64,000 bases of DNA, taken from NCBI RefSeq assembly GCF_000149955.1, contig NC_030998.1, forward strand, positions 1,190,699 to 1,254,698, given 5' to 3'. Shown piece after piece: positions 27,557-38,894 of the stretch. The notes beneath the pieces were generated by a model. The model searched no databases, was not told where the DNA came from, and worked only from the letters and a program-made list of their open reading frames with translations. Every line of letters begins with the position of its first letter. The first letter of the stretch is position 1. This DNA comes from Fusarium oxysporum f. sp. lycopersici 4287 (taxonomy: Eukaryota > Ascomycota > Sordariomycetes > Hypocreales > Nectriaceae). The position numbers and the translations under genes were made by a program.

Positions 27557-28979
27557 CTACAGTCTAGCAGCGGGATCCAACAAGTCCCTCATCTCTGAGT
27601 TGGGGAACTCGCAGTTGAGAGCTGCATCAGGCCGCTCCCTGTCCCAAGCCCACTTCTCCTTGAGCTCAGGCTCGAGCTTGTCCTCGAGCATCTGCACCAC
27701 GTACTTGCCCAGCACAGGGAAGAACTTGTATCCGTGGAACGAGCCGCATGTCGCGACGTACAGACCCTTGGCACCTGCGTGCGGAGAGATGATGAAATCT
27801 CCACTAGATGTGAATGCGTCCCTGTAACATTCGGTGTCAGTCGGTCTTTTCTCGTCGTCATGGTGGGGTTTTACATACCAGCAGATGCGATGCTTCTCGT
27901 ACTTCCAGTGCGCACCCTTGCTTCCGAAGAACAGGCGGTTGGCGTTGTCAATGTCTTCCTTCAGTGAGTTGGGGACCTTCCATTGGGCGTAGTCCTTCTC
28001 ATCTGGTGGTGCGGAGACGACACGGCCAGGGAGGACTGCGCGGTGGTTGCTGAAGATGTTGCGACCCCACCACTTGATCTCACGATCCTTGGTAGGTGGC
28101 AGACTGCCAATGAAGGGAGAGTCTGTAGCTAGCGTTAGTTGGTGTTCTAGAAGGCGTACGTCACCCGGGTATAAACTCACTGTGTCTGTAGGTATATCCT
28201 TGGAAGCCAACGGGCATGTCCTTCATCTTGGCAAAAGACTGGTCATCAAGCGTGACCATGCCGGTAGTGATGCCAGCAGCTGTGATGCGATCACCGGATC
28301 GGAGATCAGGCAGGTTGTGGCGTGCAGCGCTGTATTCCAGAAGCTTGGCTGTGTATGCTCCGGTAGACAGGATAACTGTGTCGGCCGAGATGACCTCGCC
28401 CTTGGCCGTTTGGATGCCTGTGGCGCGGCCATTCTCAATCTGCACCGTAGCCACATCTGCAACGATGTACTTGACACCCAGCTTCATAGCCTCGCGCGTC
28501 ACAGCGCGCAGAGAGTCGCCTGCAGCTCCCCAGCCACTGTTTCTGTTGACAAGGACCTCCTTGGCACCGGTGTAGTCAGCCTCCTCGTATAGACCGCCAT
28601 ACAACTTCTTAGCCTCCTCTATGGTGTAGACTTGGATGTCCGAAGCACGGCCGAGCTTCTTGTAGTTGTTGATGACATCCTGAGCGTAGTCGCTGCGACA
28701 CACCCAGAAAACACCAGCCTTGTGAAAGTGAGGCATCCAGAGAGGGTCAGACTCGAAGATATCTTGCGCCTCAAGAGCGAGGCGGCAGTAGAGGAGATCA
28801 TCATAGTCTGCGCGAACAACCTTGTTCCAGTCCCAAGATGCAGCTACACGGTTGTCACCGTCGTAGGGATCTCTGTCGACAATTGTGACAGAAGCATTGG
28901 GGTACTTCTGGATGAGCTGGTAGGCCGTTGAGACGCCAAAGACACCGGCTCCCACGATGAGGTATGATGAAGAGGCCAT
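27557..28979 (-). CDS. FAD-dependent amine oxidase of the sarcosine oxidase/fructosyl amino acid oxidase family
   Basis: Three exons (28979-28181, 28122-27879, 27821-27557) encode 435 residues, typical of the monomeric sarcosine oxidase, pipecolate oxidase and amadoriase family. The FAD motif is YLIVGAGVFGVSTAYQLIQK. The segment HRICWDAFTSSGDFIISPH holds the Cys that binds FAD covalently in relatives, and ATCGSFHGYKFFPVLGKYVV is the conserved C-terminal block. The enzyme oxidises a secondary amine, releasing H2O2. The C-terminus ARL is a PTS1 variant, so a peroxisomal site is likely. Sequence alone does not separate sarcosine, pipecolate, saccharopine or fructosyl-amine substrates; the neighbouring dimethylglycine oxidase favours sarcosine. 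Confidence 0.9.
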
Positions 28980-29250
28980 TGTAAGCGGTGCAATGCTATT
29001 GGCAGACAGGTATGGTGAGAATCGGTCTGCCAATTGACCTGTAACAGTAATAGAGATGATGTATAACCACCAAGTGAATTGATCGTGTATTTCACCCCGT
29101 CTACTGGGCCTTTTATCACCCCGCCTTGGAGACAGTGCCGGTCTCGGTGGCCACCGTATTCCGGACGTCTCTCACCAAAAGTCATTTTCCGGGTCAGATC
29201 TGGAATTCCGGAGCTGAGAGCCGGAGTCCGGGTATGGGGTAAAGAGAACC

Positions 29251-29263
29251 CCGATCACGTGAG
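29251..29263 (+). promoter_or_regulatory. Shared 13-base element CCGATCACGTGAG
   Basis: Identical to the element at 21915-21927 but in the opposite orientation relative to its gene; 272 bases upstream of the sarcosine-oxidase-like ATG. Contains the palindrome CACGTG. Confidence 0.5.
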
Positions 29264-32200
29264 GCTTGCTATCTTGAAGTTATTTTGGGTATCATCGTGA
29301 AGTCGTGATAACCTCAAGTCAGAGACGAGTATGGTACGATGGTCAGTATCTGACTTGATGAAATGAATATCACTGAGATCCATTTTTGAGGATGCCTTCA
29401 CATCTGCATTGACCAACTACGTGTCTAGTCTCCCTTCTCATCTCCTCCTCCGCCATTTTGGTGACCTTTGTTCACAAATCACCAGACCAACACCATCCCA
29501 CCCATTCCAACCATCCTCTTATCCCACAATCAGCTGGCCTACCCTCACCTCACCTCACCATGAGGTTATCCACGCCTATATCCAGCCTTCCCATCCCTTC
29601 ATGTACGAGTTGCAAGCCAAATCCCGTAATAGGAAAAGCCTTATCTCCATATTTTGGGTTCTCCCCCGCACTGCAACTCGGTACCCACGGCTCATGGAGA
29701 TCATTGATATCATTAGCTGACTCTTGTTTCTCCGCACGCAGCGATAACGCGTAACCCTAACATTGTTTCGGGCCTAGCTTCATGCACAATTTGCACTCGG
29801 CCAACCTCAATCGGCATCGAACCAAGACAAGGGAAGGGACTGGTCACTGCTTCAGATGCGAAGGAAAACAGATTCACACTAATTGGGCCTCCAAGACTTA
29901 TCTCGCCCTCTCCCAATACCTCACACCATCTTTAGCTCGGTTGGTCCGTAGCGAAGTGAGGCTAGTAATCTGTCAAGATACCGCTGCGAGTCTTGCTTAT
30001 CTTGATGCAGTTTGGTCCACTTCCCCATGCACAATGCATAAAGCCCATCCATGGTGGTCTCGACGTTTTTGCTGGCGTGGCAATGCGACGGATGGATAGA
30101 GGATGCCGGCACTCGTCATCCCTACCCCAGAAGTGATGAAGCCAGATGGAGGCCCAGGCACCAACACATGGCCAATGCTACTCTGCCTCGCGTCGCTAGT
30201 CTTTTCTTATCCTATCATTTGACCATCGAGATATCAGGGGATAGAGGCCATCGTGATGTGACACAACGCCCGGTCGTCGATACCGTCTTTGTGATATCTA
30301 CAACCCCGGAGTGGCGCGACCGTGCTATACCAACACATCCCCCACGTGTATCATCTATGCCTTCGAGAAGCTGTCGTGATCATGCAACATGCTCAAAATG
30401 TGTAAATCCTGCCGATTTCGGTCTATTTCAGGATCTCGGTGTTATCAGGAATCCATCATCGGCGGCTAACGGCAGATCTCCAAGTGACGCGTTGAACCAA
30501 GCAAAGATGTTCCAAAACTTGTTCTATGTCAAGCGCTTCGCTCACTTCCTTGTGTTTTCTAGTGGGTTTCTGTTCACTTACGTAGATAGGAAGGAGAGCA
30601 ACATGGCGTCGATATCTAGATCGACATGTTCATTGTAGGGTAAGAGTTGACGATGATCACGATGAGGCTCATCTCGCTTACACTATCCGTGCCTGAGCTT
30701 ATCATTGTCCATCAAGCATATTGTTGTCGAAGAGGTTCAGGGTAGTTTCTGAACATTGCTTTCAACATCTCGCTCTTTTGTTGACCGGTATGAGTTGTAA
30801 TGCATGGATTCCTTCGTATGGCGTTTGTGATAAGTGCTACACGCTTTTGAAATGTACAATAGCCGGAATTGCTTTACTAGTCACACTCGAGGCTTATGAA
30901 GTTCTCTCGAGATGCTGAAAGGAAGAAGAAGAAAGTTTTGAGTGACAGACAGGAAGCCAAGTGGTATATACAACAAGTTTCAACTCATATCCTTGAGAAG
31001 TTATTGCCCAGCATGACATCTCTTTCCATCGCTTCATAACATACGATTCTTCCAGTGCTCTCGTACGATATTGTCATCAATCCTGTCTTGTGGGAAGACG
31101 ATACTGCCAAGTTTGAGATGATCCGTGCCTTGTTGTTGACAATCTTCAAGCCAGAACGAGCAACTATTTAGAGAGCATCTCGCAACTTGAACGATTCTGA
31201 TGTCACTTATCCTTAGAAAACGAATGATTCTGGACTCATTTCCCATTGTTACTCATACGATCTAATCTACGTTTTTTCTGCTCATTTGAAAGCTCATGGC
31301 TCGCTGTTTATGTATTAAAATTCACATTCCCACGGGAAGTGTAAAGTCACGATAGTCAATTTTACCATTGTCACTCATTTTCCCACCCAAAAAGTCCTTT
31401 CATTGATAGCGCCGCGCTTCATCATGAACTCTTGAGTGAAGAAGAGCAAGATCAAGCGGAAAAATCTCATTTCGTCTGGGGCTGCCCTTACTCCCCGTGG
31501 GGAGAATCAACCGGCGACCCCATACACGAGCCATCGGTTGATCTTACCACGAAATATTTCCCGTGATGGAGTTTTGAGTCCATTATTTTCTGGAGTCGGG
31601 GTCCAGGCCTGGATCTATCATCTTGGGTTAGCTCAACGATACGACTTAAACCGTTTAGCCATGCCCTGCCGTACCCCGGACTCGCCGGCACAGACCAACT
31701 CCAGCTCTTTACAACTCTCGCCTAAACTTGCTTCACCTTGGGAAATAATCCCTCTCTAGTTGAAGACTAGGCGAGTCGTTATCGATTTTCTGCGGTCATG
31801 TATCAACAATTGCAATCAATCGGTCTCCGCTGTCTCCATTTTGATTATTGACAATAATAATGCGTTACAGTGATTGAGGATGTTGTTACGAAATCGCTGT
31901 GTCCGTATGACCATTCAGGCGGTCACTGCTCCGGCATTTGAATTCCATCAGGAACAAGCAATGGAGACATCAATGTTTCGTCACCTCCGATCATGTGCTC
32001 GGGTGCACTTAGACCGAATTCTGTTTCAGCCTTGTCCAGCGCTTCTGGAAATCTGAGAAAGCAGCAACTTGAACCGAAATACCAAAAATGATCAATCTCG
32101 AAGCTCCGATAAGGAACTGCCGGTTTCTAGAAATTCATGATCTTCAACGCGAAGTCCTTCCTCCGTGTCTGGGCATCTGCAGGTCCGGAACGGTCTAATT

Positions 32201-32423
32201 GCAACATCACCAAGACACGGAGGTTGGTTTGCTTTGACGTGGGGGAACATAATACACCTCGCCGTGGCGTAGACAACAGCAAGACCCCTAATCGAGAAGT
32301 TGACGCGCAGACTAACACCAACTAGGAGGCCGTCATCTATGACTCTTGGAGGGTCTAATTGAGGCCGGACATGGCTTGTCAAGGGGGGTGAATGTTGCTA
32401 GCCGGGCCCCAAAGATAGCCTGT

Positions 32424-32436
32424 CCGATCATGTGAC
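32424..32436 (+). promoter_or_regulatory. Degenerate copy of the shared element (CCGATCATGTGAC)
   Basis: Eleven of 13 bases match the element upstream of the two oxidase genes. It lies 370 bases before the ATG of the Rieske-like gene. The two differences disturb the CACGTG core, so function is uncertain. Confidence 0.3.
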
Positions 32437-32695
32437 CGGTCGTCGACACCGGAACAGAGGGCCACCTGATTGCAAGCAACAACTCAATCTATCGAGACGA
32501 GACGGCATCAGGTATCAGGTGGCAAGGGGGTGGTTTCAATGTTGGCGATAGAGTATGGACACGCCCTGATTAGCTTCAGATGTGCCAGATGCACCAGATG
32601 CAAAAGAAGTATTTAGAAGACGTCTAGATCCAACCTCAATCGAATTATCATCATCATCAACAAACAGTACTCTACCATTCCAACCAACAAGACTT

Positions 32696-32703
32696 TTATA
32701 TAA
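32696..32703 (+). promoter_or_regulatory. TATA box of the Rieske-like gene
   Basis: TTATATAA-like sequence about 105 bases before the ATG, followed by a long CT-rich leader (CCTCCTCCTCCTCTTCTCTC) and a good ACAATGGC start context. This is the usual architecture of strongly expressed fungal genes. Confidence 0.5.
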
Positions 32704-32805
32704 GACTTCGAGTCCTTATCTCTTGTCTTCACATCTTCACTCTTCATCAAGAAATCCAACACTTCCTCCTCCTCCTCTTCTCTCTCACACACAATCACAT
32801 TCACA

Positions 32806-33996
32806 ATGGCCCAGTCATTCTTGAAACGATACTTTGGCCTTGGCGGCTCTTCCACTCCCGCTGCCAGCCCTGTCACTGAGAAGAGCGCCGTTCGTGCTCT
32901 TCCCGCTTCATGGTACACCTCAGTCGAGATGTACGAGCTCGAGAAGCGCGCCATCTTCTCCAAGAAGTGGCTCCTCACCACTCACAAGGCCAGAGTCCCC
33001 AATGCTGGTGACTGGCTCAAGTATGAGATGGCCAACTTCGAGTTTGTCATTGCCAGAGACGAGGATGGTAACATCAACGCTTTCCACAACATCACCCGCT
33101 TCGGTACCTTCCCCATCGTCGCTCCCGAGCAGGGTGACCACGGTGATGCCAACACTGGCTTTGACCAGAAGCAGAATGGTCTTCTCCCCATCCACGTCAA
33201 GGTTGACGCTCGTGGCTTCATCTGGATCAACATGGACGGCGCTAAGACCCCTGAGGTTGCCTGGGAGGATGACTTCGACAACCTTGACACACATGAGCGC
33301 TTCTCTTACTACAACTTTGACGACTACAACTTCGATCACGTCTGGCAGATGGAGGGCGACTACAACTGGAAGATCCTTGCCGACAACTACAACGAGTGCT
33401 ACCACTGCAAGGTCGCTCACCCTGATATTCCCACCATCGCCGACCTCAACTCTTACTGGGTCGAGACACAGAAGTCTTACATCCAGCACTTCGGTGCCCA
33501 GCGACAGGACCAGATTGACCGCGGATTCCGCATCGCTGTCACATATTACCTCCCCAATGCCTCCACCAACATCTCTCCTCACTTCTTCATGATCCAGCGC
33601 TTCGTTCCTCTCAGCCCTTCCCGCTCCATTATGCGATACGAGTTCTTCCGCAACAAGAACTCCAGCGACGAGGACTTCAACCTCATCACTGAGCTCTACA
33701 AGCGTGTCATGTCCGAGGACAAGTACCTCTGCGCCAACGCCCAGAAGAACGTCAACGCTGGTGTTTTCATCAACGGTGAGATGCACCCCGAGATGGAGCA
33801 GGGTCCTCTCTTCTTCCAGCAGAGCATCCGAGAGCAGCTCCAGAACCACCACAAGAAGGAGCAAGAGGTCGGCCACGAGATCTGGCCCGCTCAGCAGGAG
33901 GCTCCCCAGACCACCATCAACACCAAGGCTACAAGCTCCGCCAACTACTCATCGGGCATCGACATCCGGCCAGCTCACAAGGCCATTGTTGTCTAG
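32806..33996 (+). CDS. Rieske-type oxygenase alpha-subunit homologue lacking the Rieske cluster ligands
   Basis: Single exon, 396 residues, codon usage strongly biased to C-ending codons as in highly expressed genes. The protein follows the choline monooxygenase/glycine betaine demethylase alpha-subunit pattern (ASWYTSVEMYELEKRAIFSK, then VKVDARGFIWINMD). The catalytic domain keeps the mononuclear iron site: DNYNECYHCKVAHP with His200 and His205, and a probable third ligand Asp305 in SEDKYLCANAQ. The Rieske part is altered. The CxH motif is replaced by T97-R98-F99 (AFHNITRFGTFPIV), and the segment that should carry CxxHGWxY is missing, with about 25 residues absent between FPIV and GLLPIH. 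No targeting signal is seen. An oxygenase fed electrons by another protein, or a non-oxygenase role, must be considered. Confidence 0.88.
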   Translation: MAQSFLKRYFGLGGSSTPAASPVTEKSAVRALPASWYTSVEMYELEKRAIFSKKWLLTTHKARVPNAGDWLKYEMANFEFVIARDEDGNINAFHNITRFGTFPIVAPEQGDHGDANTGFDQKQNGLLPIHVKVDARGFIWINMDGAKTPEVAWEDDFDNLDTHERFSYYNFDDYNFDHVWQMEGDYNWKILADNYNECYHCKVAHPDIPTIADLNSYWVETQKSYIQHFGAQRQDQIDRGFRIAVTYYLPNASTNISPHFFMIQRFVPLSPSRSIMRYEFFRNKNSSDEDFNLITELYKRVMSEDKYLCANAQKNVNAGVFINGEMHPEMEQGPLFFQQSIREQLQNHHKKEQEVGHEIWPAQQEAPQTTINTKATSSANYSSGIDIRPAHKAIVV

Positions 33997-36786
33997 ACTT
34001 GGGAATGACTTACTGATTGATTTGGATTACATGGGAGGATTTACAAGATAAAAGCGAGTTTTGCTCTTTTACACAAGATTGCATTGTTTATTCACGAAAG
34101 ATTATGACCCAGCAGATGCTTAATTAGCTATACTATTGCATCCTGCAACATTTCTTAGATAGAAATTGAGACCTTTACTTCACAAAACTTCGTTGACCAT
34201 CGTGACATGCTCTGAACAAACAAGCGGTGAATGCTCGGTCAAGAGATAACAAGCTTCAGCTATCTCGCCTCTTACCATGATAAGGCCTTCACACCACAAG
34301 GTGAGGCTGAAGGCGGACCGGGATACCGTGATAAGCCGGCATCTGATCGGCAAAGGCCGTGCTTGCAGTTGCACGCCCCGGACAAGAAAGTCCTTGGGCA
34401 GCTCGGCAGTGATATCACCCAAAGCTTAAATCGAGATTTCCAGTTGGAGACGAGATAACCCCTCACAAGAACGAGATAGACCAATCAGTCTACACCCTTC
34501 ACCTGCACACCGTCTTGTTTCGTGTTTGAATGCTTGTGTGTAGCGCTAGTGATGCAGCACTTGTTGGGGGGTTACCATCCATAGACAATTGTTGTGCTTG
34601 ATTTACCGTAGCATGCTCTGATTCTGATATTGCACACCACTAGCTTGGGCTGCCAACAAAGAGTGCGCTGGTAATGCCTATAGCATTGTTACGTCGTCCT
34701 CCAGCCTTTCCACGTCACCAATCGCGATGAATTGGTGGGAGGCTTTTGACTATTGAACATTCCGCCAGCCATGACCAAATATTGATTTCCCGGTAGCTTT
34801 GACAGTAGGAGGTTGCCGTCGGTGATGGTTAGTCATAAATCGAGATTGAGGTCGATGCAAAGGGCACCGCATATCGGCACGCGTAATTGTATTGCTGCGG
34901 TTGGAGCGAAATTACTTCTCATTTTCCTTGACCCCATGATCTCCAGTCCCAATGTTAAAATTAGAGCCACGATTGACTTCGGTAACTCTTGATCAAGGTT
35001 GGAGTAAGGAGCAAATGAACATTTTGCCTAACTAGACACTTTTCGTGAGCTTATAGCTTCCTCTGCACCGCATCTCCTCAGTGATACAATTTCCATCTCG
35101 AGAAATTAGGATGAAGTTCTCACATACAGACACTGATACAATTGAGGGGCTCATTGGCTGAGCTTACACCTTCAATGTCTTGCCACAGAACCTTAAATAT
35201 GGAGGACGAACGAGGCTATCGGACCGGCCAGGGAGGCTGCAAAGGTCACAAGGCCTGGGCACCTGATGCCCGCCTCGAACCAGCGCCCTTGAAATTGGAA
35301 GCCATCACCCTTGGATTCTAAACTTTGGCCAAGATACAGAAGTTGGCAAGGGAGCGCCGGCTCTGCAATTTGCGATGCCGGACCCATGCCGATACATCCG
35401 ACGCGGAGGGTGTCTAGAAACTAAGGTTTATGTGAAATACTGTTTTACTGAAGGGCCCAGGACTTCATATGACTCTCTTGGCCCCGAATGCCCGTGATGA
35501 AGTCTGAAGGTCGCTAGATGATGTCTTTGATACCAGCGTGAATGAACCAGTACCATGGCGCATGAGACTCAATATAAGAGACCTCGATATTAGACCCTTA
35601 TCACAGTCCGTGAAACTTCGAGGCAATATATATGATAGCAACCGATTGGTCCCACTGAGGTCTCGGTCTACGCCAAGGCCCATTGCCAACGTATCATTCG
35701 TCACTATGGATTTTCTAACTCTATAAGCTGCCTTGATAAGATACTGCTTGATATGTGTATCGGTTAGATAGTCAGGCCCTAGTAATCGAGCGTTAACAAC
35801 GTTGTACAACGCGGCACGCGGCCATAGAACTCTTGCATTTGCGATGACGTTGAGAACATCACGTCAGATGATGATCCCGGTGCCATACACTCTTCGCGCA
35901 TATGGCTCGGATACATGATATTATAGTACATCAGTACCGTTTCTTAAAAGAAGTTCTATTGTTATTCCACGATGCCTGTCATGCTTCAGGAAGCTCAGAA
36001 TTTTGCTTCGCCAGAGTTCAAGTCAGATTCCCCGAATACCCTATCAACTATCGTGGAGTGCTTCAAGCCGAAGCGTCTCACGTAAGCAAGAAATCTCAAT
36101 CAAACGAGAGCCTCATTGTTACTTCATGAAAGATAGTGAAGATTAACTGTCCAGGACGATGCAGGCCCAAGACAGCAACGTAACAGGAAACCTGAAGGTG
36201 CGTGATGCCATTTCATTAAAGCCGGGTCTTCCTCAAGATCACAAGACACAATCACTTCCTGCACATGCTACTAGGAGAGTATGACTTCTATGGGGAGCAG
36301 CATTTTCCAAAACGTGATTCGTGAACTGACGGTCATTTGTTTGCGTGCTATTGGCCTCCGATCACGCAACAGGTGATAGCCATAGCTATTCTACATGCCA
36401 AATCTGTCTTGATGGTAATGCCTAAAATTTATTCCATCGGAATTGAATCATTGAGATCACTTCAATATCGACAAGTATTATTGGTCCTCCGAGACATATG
36501 GCGTTGATAAGATTGACATGGCAACACAAGATATTGATCTGAGAACTTCCCCGCTCCTCAATCGTAACAGAATCATGAAGAACCCAAGAGTTCTTGCGTG
36601 CTACAATGTCGTGCATGAACGCAATCACCGTGCATCTGGCGTAATTGTCTCAACCCGATTTCGGATCTGACTGCCCCGAGTCTTCCTCAAGTCGACTGCG
36701 TTTATATCAGTCGCATAGCCTGTCTTCGCCACATTTTCCGAGTTATTTGTTTTCCATATCTCCTCTGAACTTTATAATATCACAGT
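33997..36786. other. Intergenic region
   Basis: About 2.8 kb between two plus-strand genes. The right end holds the monooxygenase promoter, with a TTTATATC TATA-like site near 36701 and a CCGATCACG sequence at 36358-36366. The rest shows no gene, repeat or RNA that I can recognise. Confidence 0.4.
36358..36366 (+). promoter_or_regulatory. CCGATCACG sequence upstream of the flavin monooxygenase
   Basis: Nine bases shared with the 13-base element of the two oxidase genes, 429 bases upstream of the monooxygenase ATG. The E-box half GTG is lost, so this may be chance. Confidence 0.25.
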
Positions 36787-38397
36787 ATGCCTCATAAAAT
36801 TCGGCGTGTCGCGGTAGTTGGTGCTGGTCCAGCTGGCGCCATTGCAACTGATGCGCTTGTCAAGGAGGGAGCATTCGATACCATCCGGGTATTCGACCGC
36901 AGGTCTGCTGTTGGAGGAACTTGGTAAGAGACATTCTCTTTCTGAAAGTAGATGTATCTCACGGCCTAATAGGATTCATACGCCGCATCTGCCACCAGGG
37001 ATTCCTTCCTTAAAGAGACTAGTTAGTGGAGAGGCTGACAATGAGGTCACTATTCCTGGGAATCTACCAGCGGTTACAACAATCTCTGAGGCAGTAAACA
37101 GCCATCAACACCGATTCTCAGACACCCCGATCCATGAGAATCTTCACAGCAACATTGCACCTGATATCATGAGTTACACTCAGGAGCCCTTTCCCAAGAA
37201 GCTCTCACAAAAGACTCTAGCTGAGTATGGACCAGACTCACTGTTTCGACATCACTCTGTTGTCCGTGAATGGATAGAGGGTATATTTTCTCGTGGTGGT
37301 CATGACAAGTTGCTTGAGCTGGAAACGACAGTTGAGAAAGTCGAGAAAGAGAATGGAGAGTGGGTTATAACTCTTCGAAAAGTACTTAAAGGCCGAAACT
37401 ACTGGTGGAGAGAGACATTCGACGCGGTAGTTGTAGCATCAGGCCATTACAACGTACCCTGGTTTCCAAAGGTCGAAGGGCTGTTGGAATTTGATAGAAG
37501 GTTTCCTGGCGCGATCCATCATAGCAAACACTTCAGAGAAGGATCCAAGTATAGAGGAAAGGTAAGCACAATCTCGGATGTCTAGTATCAGGCCAGGCTG
37601 ACGATAGAAGCGAGTTATTGTGGTTGGAGCTTCGGTCTCCTCCATCGAGATCATTCACGAGATCCTGGATGTCGTGGATGGGCAGGTCTACGCCTCCATA
37701 AGAGACCAGCCCATTCCAGCCTTTGGATGGGTTCCTTTCGAGCATCCCAAGATCGCCATCAAGCCAGCCATTCAACGCTTCGATCCAGAGAATGGCCGTG
37801 TACACTTCACCGACGGGTCATATCTTGACAACATAGACCATATAATTTACGGGACTGGTTATACCTTCAGTTTCCCTTTCATCCCTGCGGTTCAGAAGCG
37901 TGTCAAGAATGCCTATCGTCGACTTCCTGGTGTATATCAGCATACGTGGAATATTGAAGATCCAACACTGACTTTCGTCGGAATGGTAAGTCTTCTGGCT
38001 TCCGAATGGTTCTTAAACTGACTTAGTCTCGCAGCTTGGAGGAGGTTTCACATTTCGAGCCTACGAGTGGCAGAGCGTAGCCATCGCTCGTTTTCTTGCT
38101 AGTCGTGCGAAGGCACTGCCCTCTATCCCAGAGCAACTGGAATGGGAGCGGCAACGTGTGAATGAGAAGAGAGGAGGAAAGGACTACTACTCTATCGCGC
38201 CTGACTACGAAAGCTTCTTTGAGTATCTAAGGAATATTGCTGGAGAGCCTGCCCAAGGGACATATGGACGCAAGTTGCCAGCATTCGATCCGCAGTGGTT
38301 GGTTATCTGGGGTGACATGGTGGCACCGAGGTTGGAGAGCTGGAGACGAAAGAGAAACGAGGCTGAGAGCAAGCTGGAACTGAAGTCCAAGTTGTAG
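36787..38397 (+). CDS. Flavin-containing monooxygenase with canonical peroxisomal signal
   Basis: Four exons (36787-36923, 36973-37561, 37608-37985, 38035-38397) encode 488 residues. The FAD motif is RVAVVGAGPAGAIATDALVK. The class B monooxygenase fingerprint is FPGAIHHSKHF, and the NADPH-binding motif is VIVVGASVSSIEI. A conserved GTGYTFSFPFIP block follows. The enzyme should add one oxygen atom to a nitrogen or sulfur of a soft nucleophile using NADPH. The C-terminus ends KSKL, a canonical PTS1, unusual for this family, whose members are often in the ER or cytosol. Together with the two upstream oxidases ending in ARL, it points to peroxisomal amine metabolism (inferred). The substrate is unknown. 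Confidence 0.9.
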
Positions 38398-38894
38398 ATG
38401 CTAGGTTGTACATATCGTGGAGACGGGAGTAATGATCCCATTGAGCCGGTTTTGCTAGAGGCTGACTCTGTTCGCGACGATATATGATAGTCTTCAAAGG
38501 CGACCACGAACATACTTTCAGCAATAGCTGGCTCAATGGTGAAAATAGATCAAGTGGAAAGGCAGTGAAGTTCGGGATGCTTCACGAGCCCAGAGATGTT
38601 CATGTTGGTTACCGGACTTCATCTGTGAAGAGGGTTGGTGTCAAACATTTACGTGCATATGGCTGCAATCACGAATACAAAAATACGGATTAGATTAAGA
38701 ATCCGAGAGCAATCTACCTCTGATTTGCAACGCCAATAAGTAATAGTCGTTGCATGCCGCTATTAACTCAAAACCATCCCATCCCAACATCCAAAACCTC
38801 TCAGAAAAGAAGCATCACACCGAAATTTTCTCCTGTAACCCCAAAAGTATGTAGTTCATTAAGATATTTCACCAGACAAAACGCTCTCCCCGGT

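Larger units (their letters stand above)
28980..32805. other. Large gene-free region between divergent genes
   Basis: About 3.8 kb, the longest empty stretch. It contains the promoters of the amine oxidase (minus) and the Rieske-like gene (plus). Open frames, including one of 195 codons at 30051-30638, look random: no motifs, poor codon usage and no joinable introns. An ACCTC repeat lies near 29547-29562. A long non-coding RNA or a fast-evolving small gene cannot be excluded. Confidence 0.4.

Noticed and set aside
30051..30638. 195-codon plus-strand frame in the large gap
   Set aside because: No motif, no splice partners, composition like random translation.
32920..33876. Antisense open frame of 318 codons opposite the Rieske-like gene
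   Set aside because: It arises from the extreme codon bias of the sense gene; the protein is a Val/Leu/Asp-rich pattern with no motif.
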